13,723 nucleotides of DNA from DASWTL01 sp035575925 (GTDB lineage: Bacteria > Bacteroidota > Bacteroidia > Sphingobacteriales > Sphingobacteriaceae), in assembly GCA_035575925.1 (NCBI GenBank), contig DATLXK010000046.1, positions 1-13,723 of the forward strand, in the 5' to 3' direction. The number at the start of each line of letters is the position of its first letter. Position 1 is the stretch's first letter. Positions 1 through 7,365 of this stretch are shown here, piece after piece. The notes under the pieces are model-generated. The model was not told where the DNA came from. It ran no database searches and saw nothing but the letters and a program-made list of their open reading frames with translations. Made by a program: the position numbers and the translations under genes.

Positions 1-71
1 CCTTCACGATCGCCTTCCTGAAGGAGAGCCAGACGATCTTCAGGACTGAAGGATCTTCTTTCTTTTTTCAT
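1..71 (-). CDS. IS3-family transposase OrfA, N-terminal fragment (runs off the window)
   Basis: ATG is at 71 on the minus strand, preceded by an AGGGAATT ribosome-site-like stretch. About 23 codons are visible. The encoded start (MKKERRSFSPED, then RLALLQEG) has the basic lead followed by the SPE/DxRL pattern that opens the helix-turn-helix DNA-binding domain of IS3-family OrfA proteins. The sequence is identical to the right-hand copy. OrfA normally works with OrfB through programmed frameshifting, but none of that part is in view. Confidence 0.65.
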   Translation of the reverse strand, partial: MKKERRSFSPEDRLALLQEGDRE

Positions 72-138
72 AATTCCCTAATTTAATGGTTCTAAATTGT
101 TTTTATAATTTAGTCCAGCCTTTTAGGGGGTTAATACA
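1..138 (-). mobile_element. 5' end of an IS3-family (IS150-like) insertion sequence, left copy
   Basis: This is the exact reverse complement of 13584-13721 with no mismatch over 138 bases. Identity stops abruptly at 138, where the element begins with TG on the minus strand. The terminal sequence (TGTATTAACCCCC, AAAAGG, then TGGACT) resembles the ends of IS150-type IS3-family elements, which start with TG and carry a C-run and a TGGAC block. The transposase reads leftward out of the window, so only the 5' end is visible. The three bases next to the element, read in its orientation, are TTT. The family call rests on the end sequence and the start of orfA; the catalytic orfB lies outside the window. 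Confidence 0.78.
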
Positions 139-228
139 AAAGTGAGACATCCTTAAACCAATACATATTTTTCTTGCTTTGGCCATAACGTTACCAAATA
201 ATAGTAGAATTTTCTAAGTATTGGGGTC

Positions 229-1008
229 TTAGTCGATATTTAGAGGTATTATGGTAAAGCTGTCCTCATTACTAGCAACCCTGCTCATCGCCTGCGATTT
301 CGCGTGGTAATACAGGCAAACCCAGTTTTCTTCAGCTGCCTTCTTCCCAAATTCCTCACGCAATTGCATAGACTTGCGCCCGTCAAAATCATATTTGGCA
401 GCAAATTTCCGCAGCAGCTGTTCGGGTTCGGGCAAAACATCGCCTCCAAAAAAATAAGTTTCTTCATCGGATTTTATCTTAAAAACCTGGTGAAACTCGC
501 TATGTCCTCCTGTTAGTTCATAAGATATTTCATCATTCAATTGTCCGTTTCCTTCCACAAAACGAATGCTGCCGCTTCGTTGCACAACATCAAAAATATC
601 TGTATGATATGAATCAGATGGATTGCTATAAGCGGCTTCCCACTCGCTGCGTTGTATTATATATTCGGCATTAGGAAAACTAAGTTCGATGACACCCTTA
701 TTATCTCTGACCATACCACCCGCATGATCATAATGAAGATGAGACATCAGCACAAGCGTGACATCACCAGGAGAGAACCCGGCTTTACGGATATTTTCAT
801 GGAGAACGAATTCGCCCTGCTCATTGTTAAACCCCAGCCCGGTATCTACAACAATAAGGTCATGATCAGTTTTAATAAGAAAGGGCTGAATATAAATAAA
901 CAGGGAAGCAGGGCGGTCCTTACGCTCATGAAACCGGGAATCAAAAGGAATAAACTTCTTAGAACTATCTACTGAGTATGAACCTTCGTATAGTGGAAAT
1001 GCTTTCAA
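229..1008 (-). CDS. MBL-fold metallo-hydrolase (lactonase-like)
   Basis: This 259-residue protein has a metallo-beta-lactamase fold. The metal-binding motif SHLHYDHAGG gives H90, H92, D94 and H95. Further probable ligands are H169 (TGGHSEF), D190 (FFGGD) and H235 (YYHAK). Length and motif order fit the broad MBL hydrolase group that includes N-acyl-homoserine lactonase-like and other hydrolases; the substrate cannot be told. There is no signal peptide, so it is probably cytoplasmic. The start is TTG at 1008: an in-frame stop lies at 1024-1026, no ATG lies between, and AGAGGA sits 6 bases before the TTG. It is transcribed divergently from recJ. There is no clear terminator, only a short CTAAG/CTTAG repeat over the stop. 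Confidence 0.88.
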   Translation of the reverse strand: MKAFPLYEGSYSVDSSKKFIPFDSRFHERKDRPASLFIYIQPFLIKTDHDLIVVDTGLGFNNEQGEFVLHENIRKAGFSPGDVTLVLMSHLHYDHAGGMVRDNKGVIELSFPNAEYIIQRSEWEAAYSNPSDSYHTDIFDVVQRSGSIRFVEGNGQLNDEISYELTGGHSEFHQVFKIKSDEETYFFGGDVLPEPEQLLRKFAAKYDFDGRKSMQLREEFGKKAAEENWVCLYYHAKSQAMSRVASNEDSFTIIPLNID

Positions 1009-1080
1009 AATGGATCCTCTATTTTAAGATGGCAGGAATGCCGATTAACTGTATATTTACACCTTAAACACTGCTAATAT
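1009..1080 (+). promoter_or_regulatory. Divergent promoter region between the MBL hydrolase and recJ
   Basis: This 72-bp gap must hold promoters for both directions. On the plus strand, TATATTTA at 1052-1059 matches the Bacteroidota -7 box TAnnTTTG except for the last base. It would place the transcription start around 1065, about 15 bases before the recJ ATG. No convincing -33 TTG is visible. On the minus strand I see only the AGAGGA ribosome site of the MBL gene. Confidence 0.35.
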
Positions 1081-2778
1081 ATGCAAAAAAGATGGGTGGA
1101 GAGAGATTTTGATGTGCAGGTTGCCGATGAGCTAAAACAATGTTTACAGGTTGAAGAAACCCTGGCTAAGCTATTGGTTAAACGTGGCGTTACTTGTTTT
1201 GATGATGCAAGAACATTTTTCAGACCTGATTTAAACAGCCTCCATGATCCTTTTCTGATGAGGGATATGGAGAAAGCCATCCTAAGGATTAAAAACGCTA
1301 TAATTTCTCAGGAAAAGATATTAATTTACGGGGATTATGATGTAGATGGCACCACAGCTGTTGCCCTGGTATACAGCTTTTTTAAAAAGATTTACGATCA
1401 AATAGATTTCTATATTCCCGACCGATATAAAGAGGGATACGGAATTTCAACACAGGGCATAGATTATGCTGCTGAAAATGGGTTTAATTTAATCATAGCG
1501 CTCGACTGTGGCATCAAGTCAGTGGATAAAATTGATTATGCCAATCAGCTAAATATTGATTTTATTATATGCGACCATCATACACCTGGTGATAGTCTCC
1601 CAGCAGCTGTGGCCGTCCTGGATCCTAAGCGAACCGATTGCACTTACCCATACAAAGAATTATCAGGTTGTGGTATTGGCTTTAAACTTATTCAGGCTTA
1701 TGCACAGGAAACTGACATTTCGTTTGAAAATATTCGTTGTTATTTAGACCTTGTGGCGGTCAGCATAGCATCAGATATAGTCCCAATAACAGGTGAAAAT
1801 CGGGTGTTATGCTGGTACGGTCTGCAAAGATTAAATTTTGAGCCTTGTAAAGGCCTTGCCGCTCTTATGGAAGTTTCAGGAAAACGAAGTACCTATTCCA
1901 TATCTGACGTCGTATTTACCATAGGTCCGCGTATAAATGCAGCTGGACGAATTGATGATGCTAAACAAGCTGTAAAATTGTTAATAGCTGATGATGATGA
2001 TCTTGCCCGCGACGGAGGGGCTCTTATTAATTTAAAAAATATAGAGAGAAGGGAGCACGATTCGCAAATCACTGAGCAGGCATTGGCAATGATAGAATCT
2101 GATATTGCTTTAATCAACCAAAAAACTACTGTTTTATATGATCAGAACTGGCATAAAGGGGTTATTGGAATTGTAGCTTCACGCCTGACGGAAACCTACT
2201 ATCGTCCAACTGTAATACTTACTCAATCTAACGGCCATGTTGCAGGTTCCGCCCGATCAGTAATGGGTTTTGATCTATATGAAGCGCTAAGTTCATGCAG
2301 CGACTTACTGGAGCAGTTTGGAGGGCATAAGTATGCTGCAGGGCTTACCATGAAACCTGAGAATGTTCCGGCTTTTAAGCAACGTTTCGAAGAGGTGGTT
2401 TCACAATCTATACCTGATGAGTTATTGGAGCAGGAAATAAATATAGATGCCACTATCTTATTATCCCAGATCAATGCTAAATTTTTACGTATTCTGAACC
2501 AGTTTGCCCCGTTTGGGCCGCTTAATATGACACCCGTATTTTTGAGCCGCGATGTAAAATTATATGGCAGTGCATCTTTAGTGGGTAACAAGCACCTTAA
2601 AATGTCTGTTCATCAGGATAACTCCCCGTTATTTGAATGTATAGGATTTGGATTGAGCGAATATCTGGATGCTCTCAACAAAGGAAGACGATTTGATGTT
2701 TGTTATACCATTGAAGAAAATGAATGGAAAGAAAAAAGATCAGTACAATTAAATATTAAAGGGATCAAGCCGTATTAA
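1081..2778 (+). CDS. recJ: Single-stranded-DNA-specific exonuclease RecJ
   Basis: RecJ is a 5'-to-3' single-strand exonuclease used in recombinational repair, mismatch repair and fork processing in the cytoplasm. The 565-residue product is of usual length and appears complete. The DHH-family motifs are in order: YGDYDVDG (about 83-90), CDHH (164-167), SDIVP (231-235), then GPRINAAGR (282-290). The DHHA1 part follows with WHKGVIGIVASRL (357-369) and FGGHKYAAG (413-421), and a C-terminal OB-like region ends the protein. ATG 1081 fits the MQKRW opening common in Bacteroidota RecJ. It leads a run with lptB (12 nt downstream) and the GH3-like gene. Confidence 0.97.
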   Translation: MQKRWVERDFDVQVADELKQCLQVEETLAKLLVKRGVTCFDDARTFFRPDLNSLHDPFLMRDMEKAILRIKNAIISQEKILIYGDYDVDGTTAVALVYSFFKKIYDQIDFYIPDRYKEGYGISTQGIDYAAENGFNLIIALDCGIKSVDKIDYANQLNIDFIICDHHTPGDSLPAAVAVLDPKRTDCTYPYKELSGCGIGFKLIQAYAQETDISFENIRCYLDLVAVSIASDIVPITGENRVLCWYGLQRLNFEPCKGLAALMEVSGKRSTYSISDVVFTIGPRINAAGRIDDAKQAVKLLIADDDDLARDGGALINLKNIERREHDSQITEQALAMIESDIALINQKTTVLYDQNWHKGVIGIVASRLTETYYRPTVILTQSNGHVAGSARSVMGFDLYEALSSCSDLLEQFGGHKYAAGLTMKPENVPAFKQRFEEVVSQSIPDELLEQEINIDATILLSQINAKFLRILNQFAPFGPLNMTPVFLSRDVKLYGSASLVGNKHLKMSVHQDNSPLFECIGFGLSEYLDALNKGRRFDVCYTIEENEWKEKRSVQLNIKGIKPY

Positions 2779-2790
2779 GCTGCACAACTC

Positions 2791-3531
2791 ATGATATTAA
2801 AAGCAGAAAACCTGATAAAAAAGTATAAACAGCGTGCCGTAGTAAATGATGTTTCGTTCCATGTTTCCCAGGGAGAAATTGTTGGATTGCTGGGACCAAA
2901 CGGTGCCGGAAAAACTACTTCTTTTTATATGATAGTAGGTCTGATAAAACCAAACTCAGGACATGTTTTTCTGGAGGATGAAGATATTACCGAAGACCCC
3001 ATGTACCGCAGGGCAAAAAAAGGAATCGGCTACCTGGCCCAGGAAGCATCGGTATTTAGAAAATTAACAGTAGAAGACAACATTCTGGCTATATTGGAAA
3101 TGACATCCCTCTCCAAAGCAGAACAGAAAAACAGGCTGGAAGAATTGATTGATGAATTTAGCTTAGATAAGGTTCGAAAAAACCGTGGCGACCTCCTTTC
3201 GGGAGGAGAAAGAAGACGGACGGAAATTGCACGGGCTCTGGCGGCCGAGCCTAATTTTATTTTATTGGATGAACCCTTTGCCGGAGTAGATCCAATTGCA
3301 GTAGAAGAAATCCAGTCCATTGTAGCTAAATTAAAACTTAAAAATATTGGCATCCTGATCACAGATCATAATGTTCAGGAAACACTTTCAATTACTGACA
3401 GGGCTTACCTTCTTGCGGAAGGCAAAATTATGTTAACCGGAACGCCCGCTGAAATTGCCGGTAATGAAATGGCCAGAAAGTTTTATCTCGGGCAAAATTT
3501 TGAACTTCGTAAAAAGAAAATACTTAAATAA
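2791..3531 (+). CDS. lptB: LPS export ABC transporter ATP-binding protein LptB
   Basis: LptB is the ATPase of the LptB2FG complex, which extracts lipopolysaccharide from the inner membrane and drives its transport to the outer membrane. The 246-residue product has the full ABC set: Walker A GPNGAGKT (35-42), Q-loop Q84 in YLAQEASVF, signature LSGGE (136-140), Walker B FILLDEPFAGVDP (from 156), and switch histidine H193 in TDHNVQETL. The YLAQEASVFRKL and DHNVQETL stretches are typical of LptB rather than other ABC ATPases. Partner genes lptF, lptG, lptA and lptC are not in the window. It begins 12 nt after recJ. Confidence 0.96.
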   Translation: MILKAENLIKKYKQRAVVNDVSFHVSQGEIVGLLGPNGAGKTTSFYMIVGLIKPNSGHVFLEDEDITEDPMYRRAKKGIGYLAQEASVFRKLTVEDNILAILEMTSLSKAEQKNRLEELIDEFSLDKVRKNRGDLLSGGERRRTEIARALAAEPNFILLDEPFAGVDPIAVEEIQSIVAKLKLKNIGILITDHNVQETLSITDRAYLLAEGKIMLTGTPAEIAGNEMARKFYLGQNFELRKKKILK

Positions 3532-3545
3532 GCTGCCTTTACTAT

Positions 3546-5072
3546 ATGACGATTGTAAATTCTTTATTTACCTGGATAATGAAGAAGCGGATACACCAGA
3601 TCGAGCTTTTCATTAAATATCCTCATGATGTACAGGCAGAATGGTTTCAAGGTCTTATTGCAGCTGCTCAAGACACCGAATGGGGCCGAAAGTATGATTA
3701 TCAATCTATCCTGACATCGGAACAATTTAAAGAACGGGTACCCATACAGTCCTACGACTCACTTAAACCCTATATCGAACGGATGATGAAGGGCGAACAA
3801 AATATTCTATGGCCTTCAGAAATCCGGTGGTATGCCAAATCATCAGGAACCACCAGCGACCGCAGCAAATTCATCCCCGTTAGTAATGAATCTCTTGAAG
3901 AATGTCATTATAAGGGCGGAAAAGATCTTCTTTCCATATATTGCAATAACCGGCCGGACGCACAGATCTTTACCGGAAAATGTCTCGTTTTGGGCGGCAG
4001 CAGTCAAATTAATCATTTAAACCAGGAATCCAGCTACGGCGATCTTTCTGCCGTCATATTAAAAAATTTACCTCTCTGGGCTGAGTATTTACGCACACCT
4101 GACCTTGCCATAACCCTTTTGGATAATTTTGAAGAGAAAATAGAAAAAACTGCACATGCCATTATAGATGTGAATGTCACTAATATGTCGGGGGTTCCAA
4201 CCTGGTTTATAGTGCTGGCAAAAAGAGTACTTGAAATTACCGGAAAAAGTAATTTACTTGAAGTTTGGCCTAATATGGAATTATACTTTCATGGAGCAGT
4301 AAACTTCAAACCCTATCGCGAACAGTTTAAAAAGCTAATTCCTTCAAATACCATGTGCTACATGGAAACCTACAATGCTTCTGAAGGCTTTTTTGGTATT
4401 CAGGATCAATCTGATTCGGAAGAAATGCTCCTGATGCTGGACTACGGAATTTATTATGAGTTTCTCCCGCTTGAGTGCCTGCATGACGAAAACCCTAAAA
4501 CGTTAGGATTAGATGAGGTTGAAATGAATAAAAACTATGCCCTCATTATTTCAACAAACGGTGGTTTATGGCGATATATGATTGGTGATACCATAAAATT
4601 TACTTCTCTTTCGCCATACCGCATCCAGATTACCGGCCGTACTAAACATTTTATTAATGCCTTTGGCGAGGAAGTGATTATTGACAATGCGGAGCAAGCT
4701 TTAACTAAAGCCTGTGCCGAAACTAAAGCGACTATTCGTGACTATACAGCATGCCCCATATACTTTAAAGGAAATGAAGCAGGAGGGCATGAATGGATCA
4801 TTGAGTTTGACGAAACGCCCGATAACATGGAAGTGTTTACCGACATACTTGATAAAACCTTACGTGAAGTAAATTCAGACTACGATGCAAAACGCTATAA
4901 AAACATGGCCTTGAAGCGTCCTATGGTGCATTTGGCACCCGATGGAACATTTTACAGCTGGATGAAACAGCGGGGTAAGCTGGGCGGACAAAATAAAGTT
5001 CCGAGGCTTGCCAATGAAAGACAATATGTGGATGAAATACTTGAATTAATGAACAAGCCTAACCCATCCTGA
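3546..5072 (+). CDS. GH3 auxin-responsive-promoter-family acyl-adenylating enzyme
   Basis: This 508-residue protein belongs to the GH3 family of adenylate-forming enzymes. Plant members conjugate amino acids to acyl acids such as auxin or jasmonate. Visible motifs are the nucleotide-binding loop KSSGTTSDRSK (98-108), YNASEG (276-281), GLWRYMIGD (340-348) and GRTKHFINAFGEE (364-376), in the expected order and at the usual family length. No signal peptide is present. It starts 14 nt after lptB with no strong ribosome site. The link to lptB, which I know as recurrent in Bacteroidota, suggests an envelope or lipid-related acyl substrate, but the bacterial substrate is unknown to me. It ends 5 bases from the convergent terC stop. 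Confidence 0.9.
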   Translation: MTIVNSLFTWIMKKRIHQIELFIKYPHDVQAEWFQGLIAAAQDTEWGRKYDYQSILTSEQFKERVPIQSYDSLKPYIERMMKGEQNILWPSEIRWYAKSSGTTSDRSKFIPVSNESLEECHYKGGKDLLSIYCNNRPDAQIFTGKCLVLGGSSQINHLNQESSYGDLSAVILKNLPLWAEYLRTPDLAITLLDNFEEKIEKTAHAIIDVNVTNMSGVPTWFIVLAKRVLEITGKSNLLEVWPNMELYFHGAVNFKPYREQFKKLIPSNTMCYMETYNASEGFFGIQDQSDSEEMLLMLDYGIYYEFLPLECLHDENPKTLGLDEVEMNKNYALIISTNGGLWRYMIGDTIKFTSLSPYRIQITGRTKHFINAFGEEVIIDNAEQALTKACAETKATIRDYTACPIYFKGNEAGGHEWIIEFDETPDNMEVFTDILDKTLREVNSDYDAKRYKNMALKRPMVHLAPDGTFYSWMKQRGKLGGQNKVPRLANERQYVDEILELMNKPNPS

Positions 5073-5077
5073 CCACA

Positions 5078-6133
5078 TTAATCCTCCTTTACACTGGGTT
5101 TTTGAGGAAATACAAGCGAAGCTACTACGCTGATAGTTAATATTCCTAAAATTATAAACAGCGAATGCGTAGTTGTAAACCCCCACGCGTTTAACCAGTG
5201 ATGCCCCAGCATTTTAATACCAATAAAAACCAGCAGAAAAGAAAGGCCCGTTTTCAGATAATGGAATTTGTGTATCACATTTACAAGCAGGAAAAACATA
5301 GATCTTAATCCAAGGATTGCGAAAATATTGGAGAAGAATACGATGTATGGATCTTTTGTAACCGCAAAAATGGCAGGAATAGAATCTACTGCAAAAACAA
5401 GGTCGGTAAATTCAACAATTAATAGAACAAGGAACAAAGGTGTGACATATTTCTTGCCCTGTTTTTTAATAAAAAACTTTCTCCCTACAAAAGAGGGATA
5501 TACTGAAAAATATTTTGAAGCTAAACGAATCACTTTGTGATTTTCGGTATCAAAATTTTCTTCCTCCTGCCGGTTAATGAACATCATAATTCCTGTATAA
5601 ACCAGGAACGCACCAAATACATATAATATCCATTCAAAGCGGTTTATAAGGGTAGCTCCAATAAAAATAAATACAAACCTCATCAATATCGCACCTATGA
5701 TGCCCCAAACCAAAACCCGGTGATAATATTTCTCCTCCACTCTGAATGAGGTAAAGATCAATACCATTACGAAAATATTATCTACTGAAAGAGCATACTC
5801 TATTACATACCCTGTAATGAACTCTAAAGCCAGATTTTGTCTGTATATGTCCAGACTTTCATTAAAGTTGCCGGGTATTAGCGTAATATTATGAAGATTT
5901 CTTGCAGTAAAATCTGCAAGCTGGGTGTAATTCTTTATTCCATGCAGCTGATGACCTTCGGTTAATAGAATGAAATAAAAACAAATTGCAAATGACACCC
6001 AAATGGCACTCATGATAGCAGCTTCTTTTAAACTTACCGCATGCTCTTTTTTATTAAAAATACCAAGGTCAATCGCCAGCATTAACACGATAAATAATAA
6101 AAATGAACCAAAAAAAAGAAATTCGTTATCCAT
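5078..6133 (-). CDS. TerC-family integral membrane protein
   Basis: This 351-residue polytopic membrane protein has about eight or nine hydrophobic segments. Family motifs are clear: LAIDLGIFNKKEH (19-31), ALEFITGYVIEYALSVDNIF (102-121) with the conserved SVDN, and EFTDLVFAVDSIPAIFAVTKDP (241-262), whose acidic residues are thought to bind metal. TerC/Alx proteins are linked to metal ion (notably manganese) export and to tellurite or pH stress; the exact substrate here is not readable. A hydrophilic stretch of about 40 residues (59-98) separates the second membrane segment from the ALEF motif and seems longer than in compact homologues. The ATG follows the prenyl synthase stop after one base (TAACATG), suggesting coupled translation. 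Confidence 0.93.
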   Translation of the reverse strand: MDNEFLFFGSFLLFIVLMLAIDLGIFNKKEHAVSLKEAAIMSAIWVSFAICFYFILLTEGHQLHGIKNYTQLADFTARNLHNITLIPGNFNESLDIYRQNLALEFITGYVIEYALSVDNIFVMVLIFTSFRVEEKYYHRVLVWGIIGAILMRFVFIFIGATLINRFEWILYVFGAFLVYTGIMMFINRQEEENFDTENHKVIRLASKYFSVYPSFVGRKFFIKKQGKKYVTPLFLVLLIVEFTDLVFAVDSIPAIFAVTKDPYIVFFSNIFAILGLRSMFFLLVNVIHKFHYLKTGLSFLLVFIGIKMLGHHWLNAWGFTTTHSLFIILGILTISVVASLVFPQKPSVKED

Positions 6134-6134
6134 G

Positions 6135-7106
6135 TTATTTTTTCCGTTCCGTTGTAAATTTTACCAGTTGTTCTAAACCCAAACGAGCTTCACTTTCCGG
6201 CATTTTGTTCAAAATATTAAATGCATCTTCCTGATACCGGTGCATTTGCATCTCCGCGTAAGCGAGCCCGCCACTATTACGTACATAGCTGACCACCTCA
6301 TTAATTAATACGGGGTCGTCGTTATGATTTTTAACCATATTTATCATACGGCGTTTTTCTGCAGCATTAGATTTGTTTAAGGCATAGATCAGGGGCAAAG
6401 TTATCTTCTTCTCTTTAATATCAATCCCTAAAGGTTTGCCCACATCATCAGTACCAAAATCAAACAGATCATCTTTAATTTGAAATGCGATCCCAACTTT
6501 TTCACCAAAGGCTCCCATAATTTCTACCGTAGCCTCATCAGCTCCTGCAGATGCAGCACCGCAGGCACAGCATGATGATATAAGTGATGCCGTCTTTTTT
6601 CTGATTACTTCATAGTATAAATCTTCATTAATATCCACCCGGCGGGCTTTTTCCATTTGCAAAAGCTCACCCTCGCTCATTTGCTCTACTGCTTCAGAAA
6701 CGATCTTCAGCAATTTAAAATCCCCGTTATTAACCGAAAGCAATAATCCTTTTGATAAAAGAAAATCACCAACAAGTACCGCTATCTTATTTTTCCACAA
6801 CGCGTTAATTGAAAAAAAACCTCTTCGCTCATAGGAATTGTCTACCACGTCATCATGCACTAATGTAGCAGTATGAAGCAGTTCTACCAATGCAGCCCCC
6901 CGATGCGTTGCTTCAGTAATACCTCCGCATAAGCTGGCAGAAAAAAACACGAACATGGGCCGGATTTGTTTCCCTTTCCGTTTTACAATATAATGGGTAA
7001 TACGATCAAGCAACGGCACCGAACTTTGCATAGATGCCTTGAATTTCTCTTCAAAAGTATCAAGTTCATCAGCAATAGGCTTTTTAATTTCGTTAAGGCC
7101 TGGCAT
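6135..7106 (-). CDS. All-trans polyprenyl diphosphate synthase (quinone side chain)
   Basis: This 323-residue class I trans-prenyltransferase condenses isopentenyl diphosphate onto an allylic primer. The GKQIRP motif is at 45-50, the first aspartate-rich motif DDVVD at 85-89 (LVHDDVVDNS), and the second DDLFD at 212-216 (QIKDDLFDFG). K170 and K171 in the IRKKTASL stretch and GxxFQ (205-209) also fit. The residues just before the first motif are small (H78, T79, A80, T81), which favours a long-chain product, consistent with the side chain of menaquinone, the usual Bacteroidota quinone. The exact chain length cannot be read. The gene leads the terC pair and has a good upstream -7 box at 7145-7152. 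Confidence 0.93.
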   Translation of the reverse strand: MPGLNEIKKPIADELDTFEEKFKASMQSSVPLLDRITHYIVKRKGKQIRPMFVFFSASLCGGITEATHRGAALVELLHTATLVHDDVVDNSYERRGFFSINALWKNKIAVLVGDFLLSKGLLLSVNNGDFKLLKIVSEAVEQMSEGELLQMEKARRVDINEDLYYEVIRKKTASLISSCCACGAASAGADEATVEIMGAFGEKVGIAFQIKDDLFDFGTDDVGKPLGIDIKEKKITLPLIYALNKSNAAEKRRMINMVKNHNDDPVLINEVVSYVRNSGGLAYAEMQMHRYQEDAFNILNKMPESEARLGLEQLVKFTTERKK

Positions 7107-7144
7107 TAATTATGATGGATTCGTAGTAATAAGGTCATCTCACG

Positions 7145-7152
7145 CAAACATA
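7145..7152 (-). promoter_or_regulatory. Probable -7 box of the prenyl synthase-terC promoter
   Basis: On the minus strand this reads TATGTTTG, a perfect match to the Bacteroidota sigma-A -7 element TAnnTTTG. It lies 38 bases upstream of the ATG at 7106, giving a leader of about 30 nt. No clear -33 TTG is seen at the expected distance, so the call rests on the -7 match and its position. Confidence 0.5.
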
Positions 7153-7252
7153 CGCGAAATGTTAAAAATTTGAGACATTTCATTAGATTATACGTATTAG
7201 ATATAAAGATCAGGGATTTCATCTAATCTTCATCTTAGTGATTTAAATTGCC

Positions 7253-7348
7253 ATGAATAATTCTATTGATATGAAACAACTTACACGGTTAAACTACTTT
7301 TTAGTTGTGATTACCATCAATTTACTTGGGTTACTTCCTAAGAAATAA
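7253..7348 (+). CDS. Possible 31-residue single-span membrane microprotein
   Basis: A short frame encodes MNNSIDMKQLTRLNY, then a hydrophobic stretch (FLVVITINLLGLL), then PKK and a TAA stop. One membrane span flanked by lysines or arginine on both sides is the usual look of a bacterial microprotein. It sits in the 259-bp gap between two minus-strand operons and reads on the plus strand. There is no Shine-Dalgarno sequence and no clear promoter. ATG 7271 would give a 25-residue version. A chance frame in AT-rich DNA remains quite possible. I see nothing else in this gap apart from the -7 box at 7145-7152. Confidence 0.28.
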   Translation: MNNSIDMKQLTRLNYFLVVITINLLGLLPKK

Positions 7349-7365
7349 GGCTGTTTATTTGGGAT

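Noticed and set aside
652..975. Plus-strand frame of 107 codons inside the MBL gene
   Set aside because: It lies opposite a clearly conserved metallo-hydrolase and shows no domain, ribosome site or independent promoter.
2223..2591. Minus-strand frame of 122 codons inside recJ
   Set aside because: It is the antisense of conserved RecJ motifs, with a composition typical of a shadow frame.
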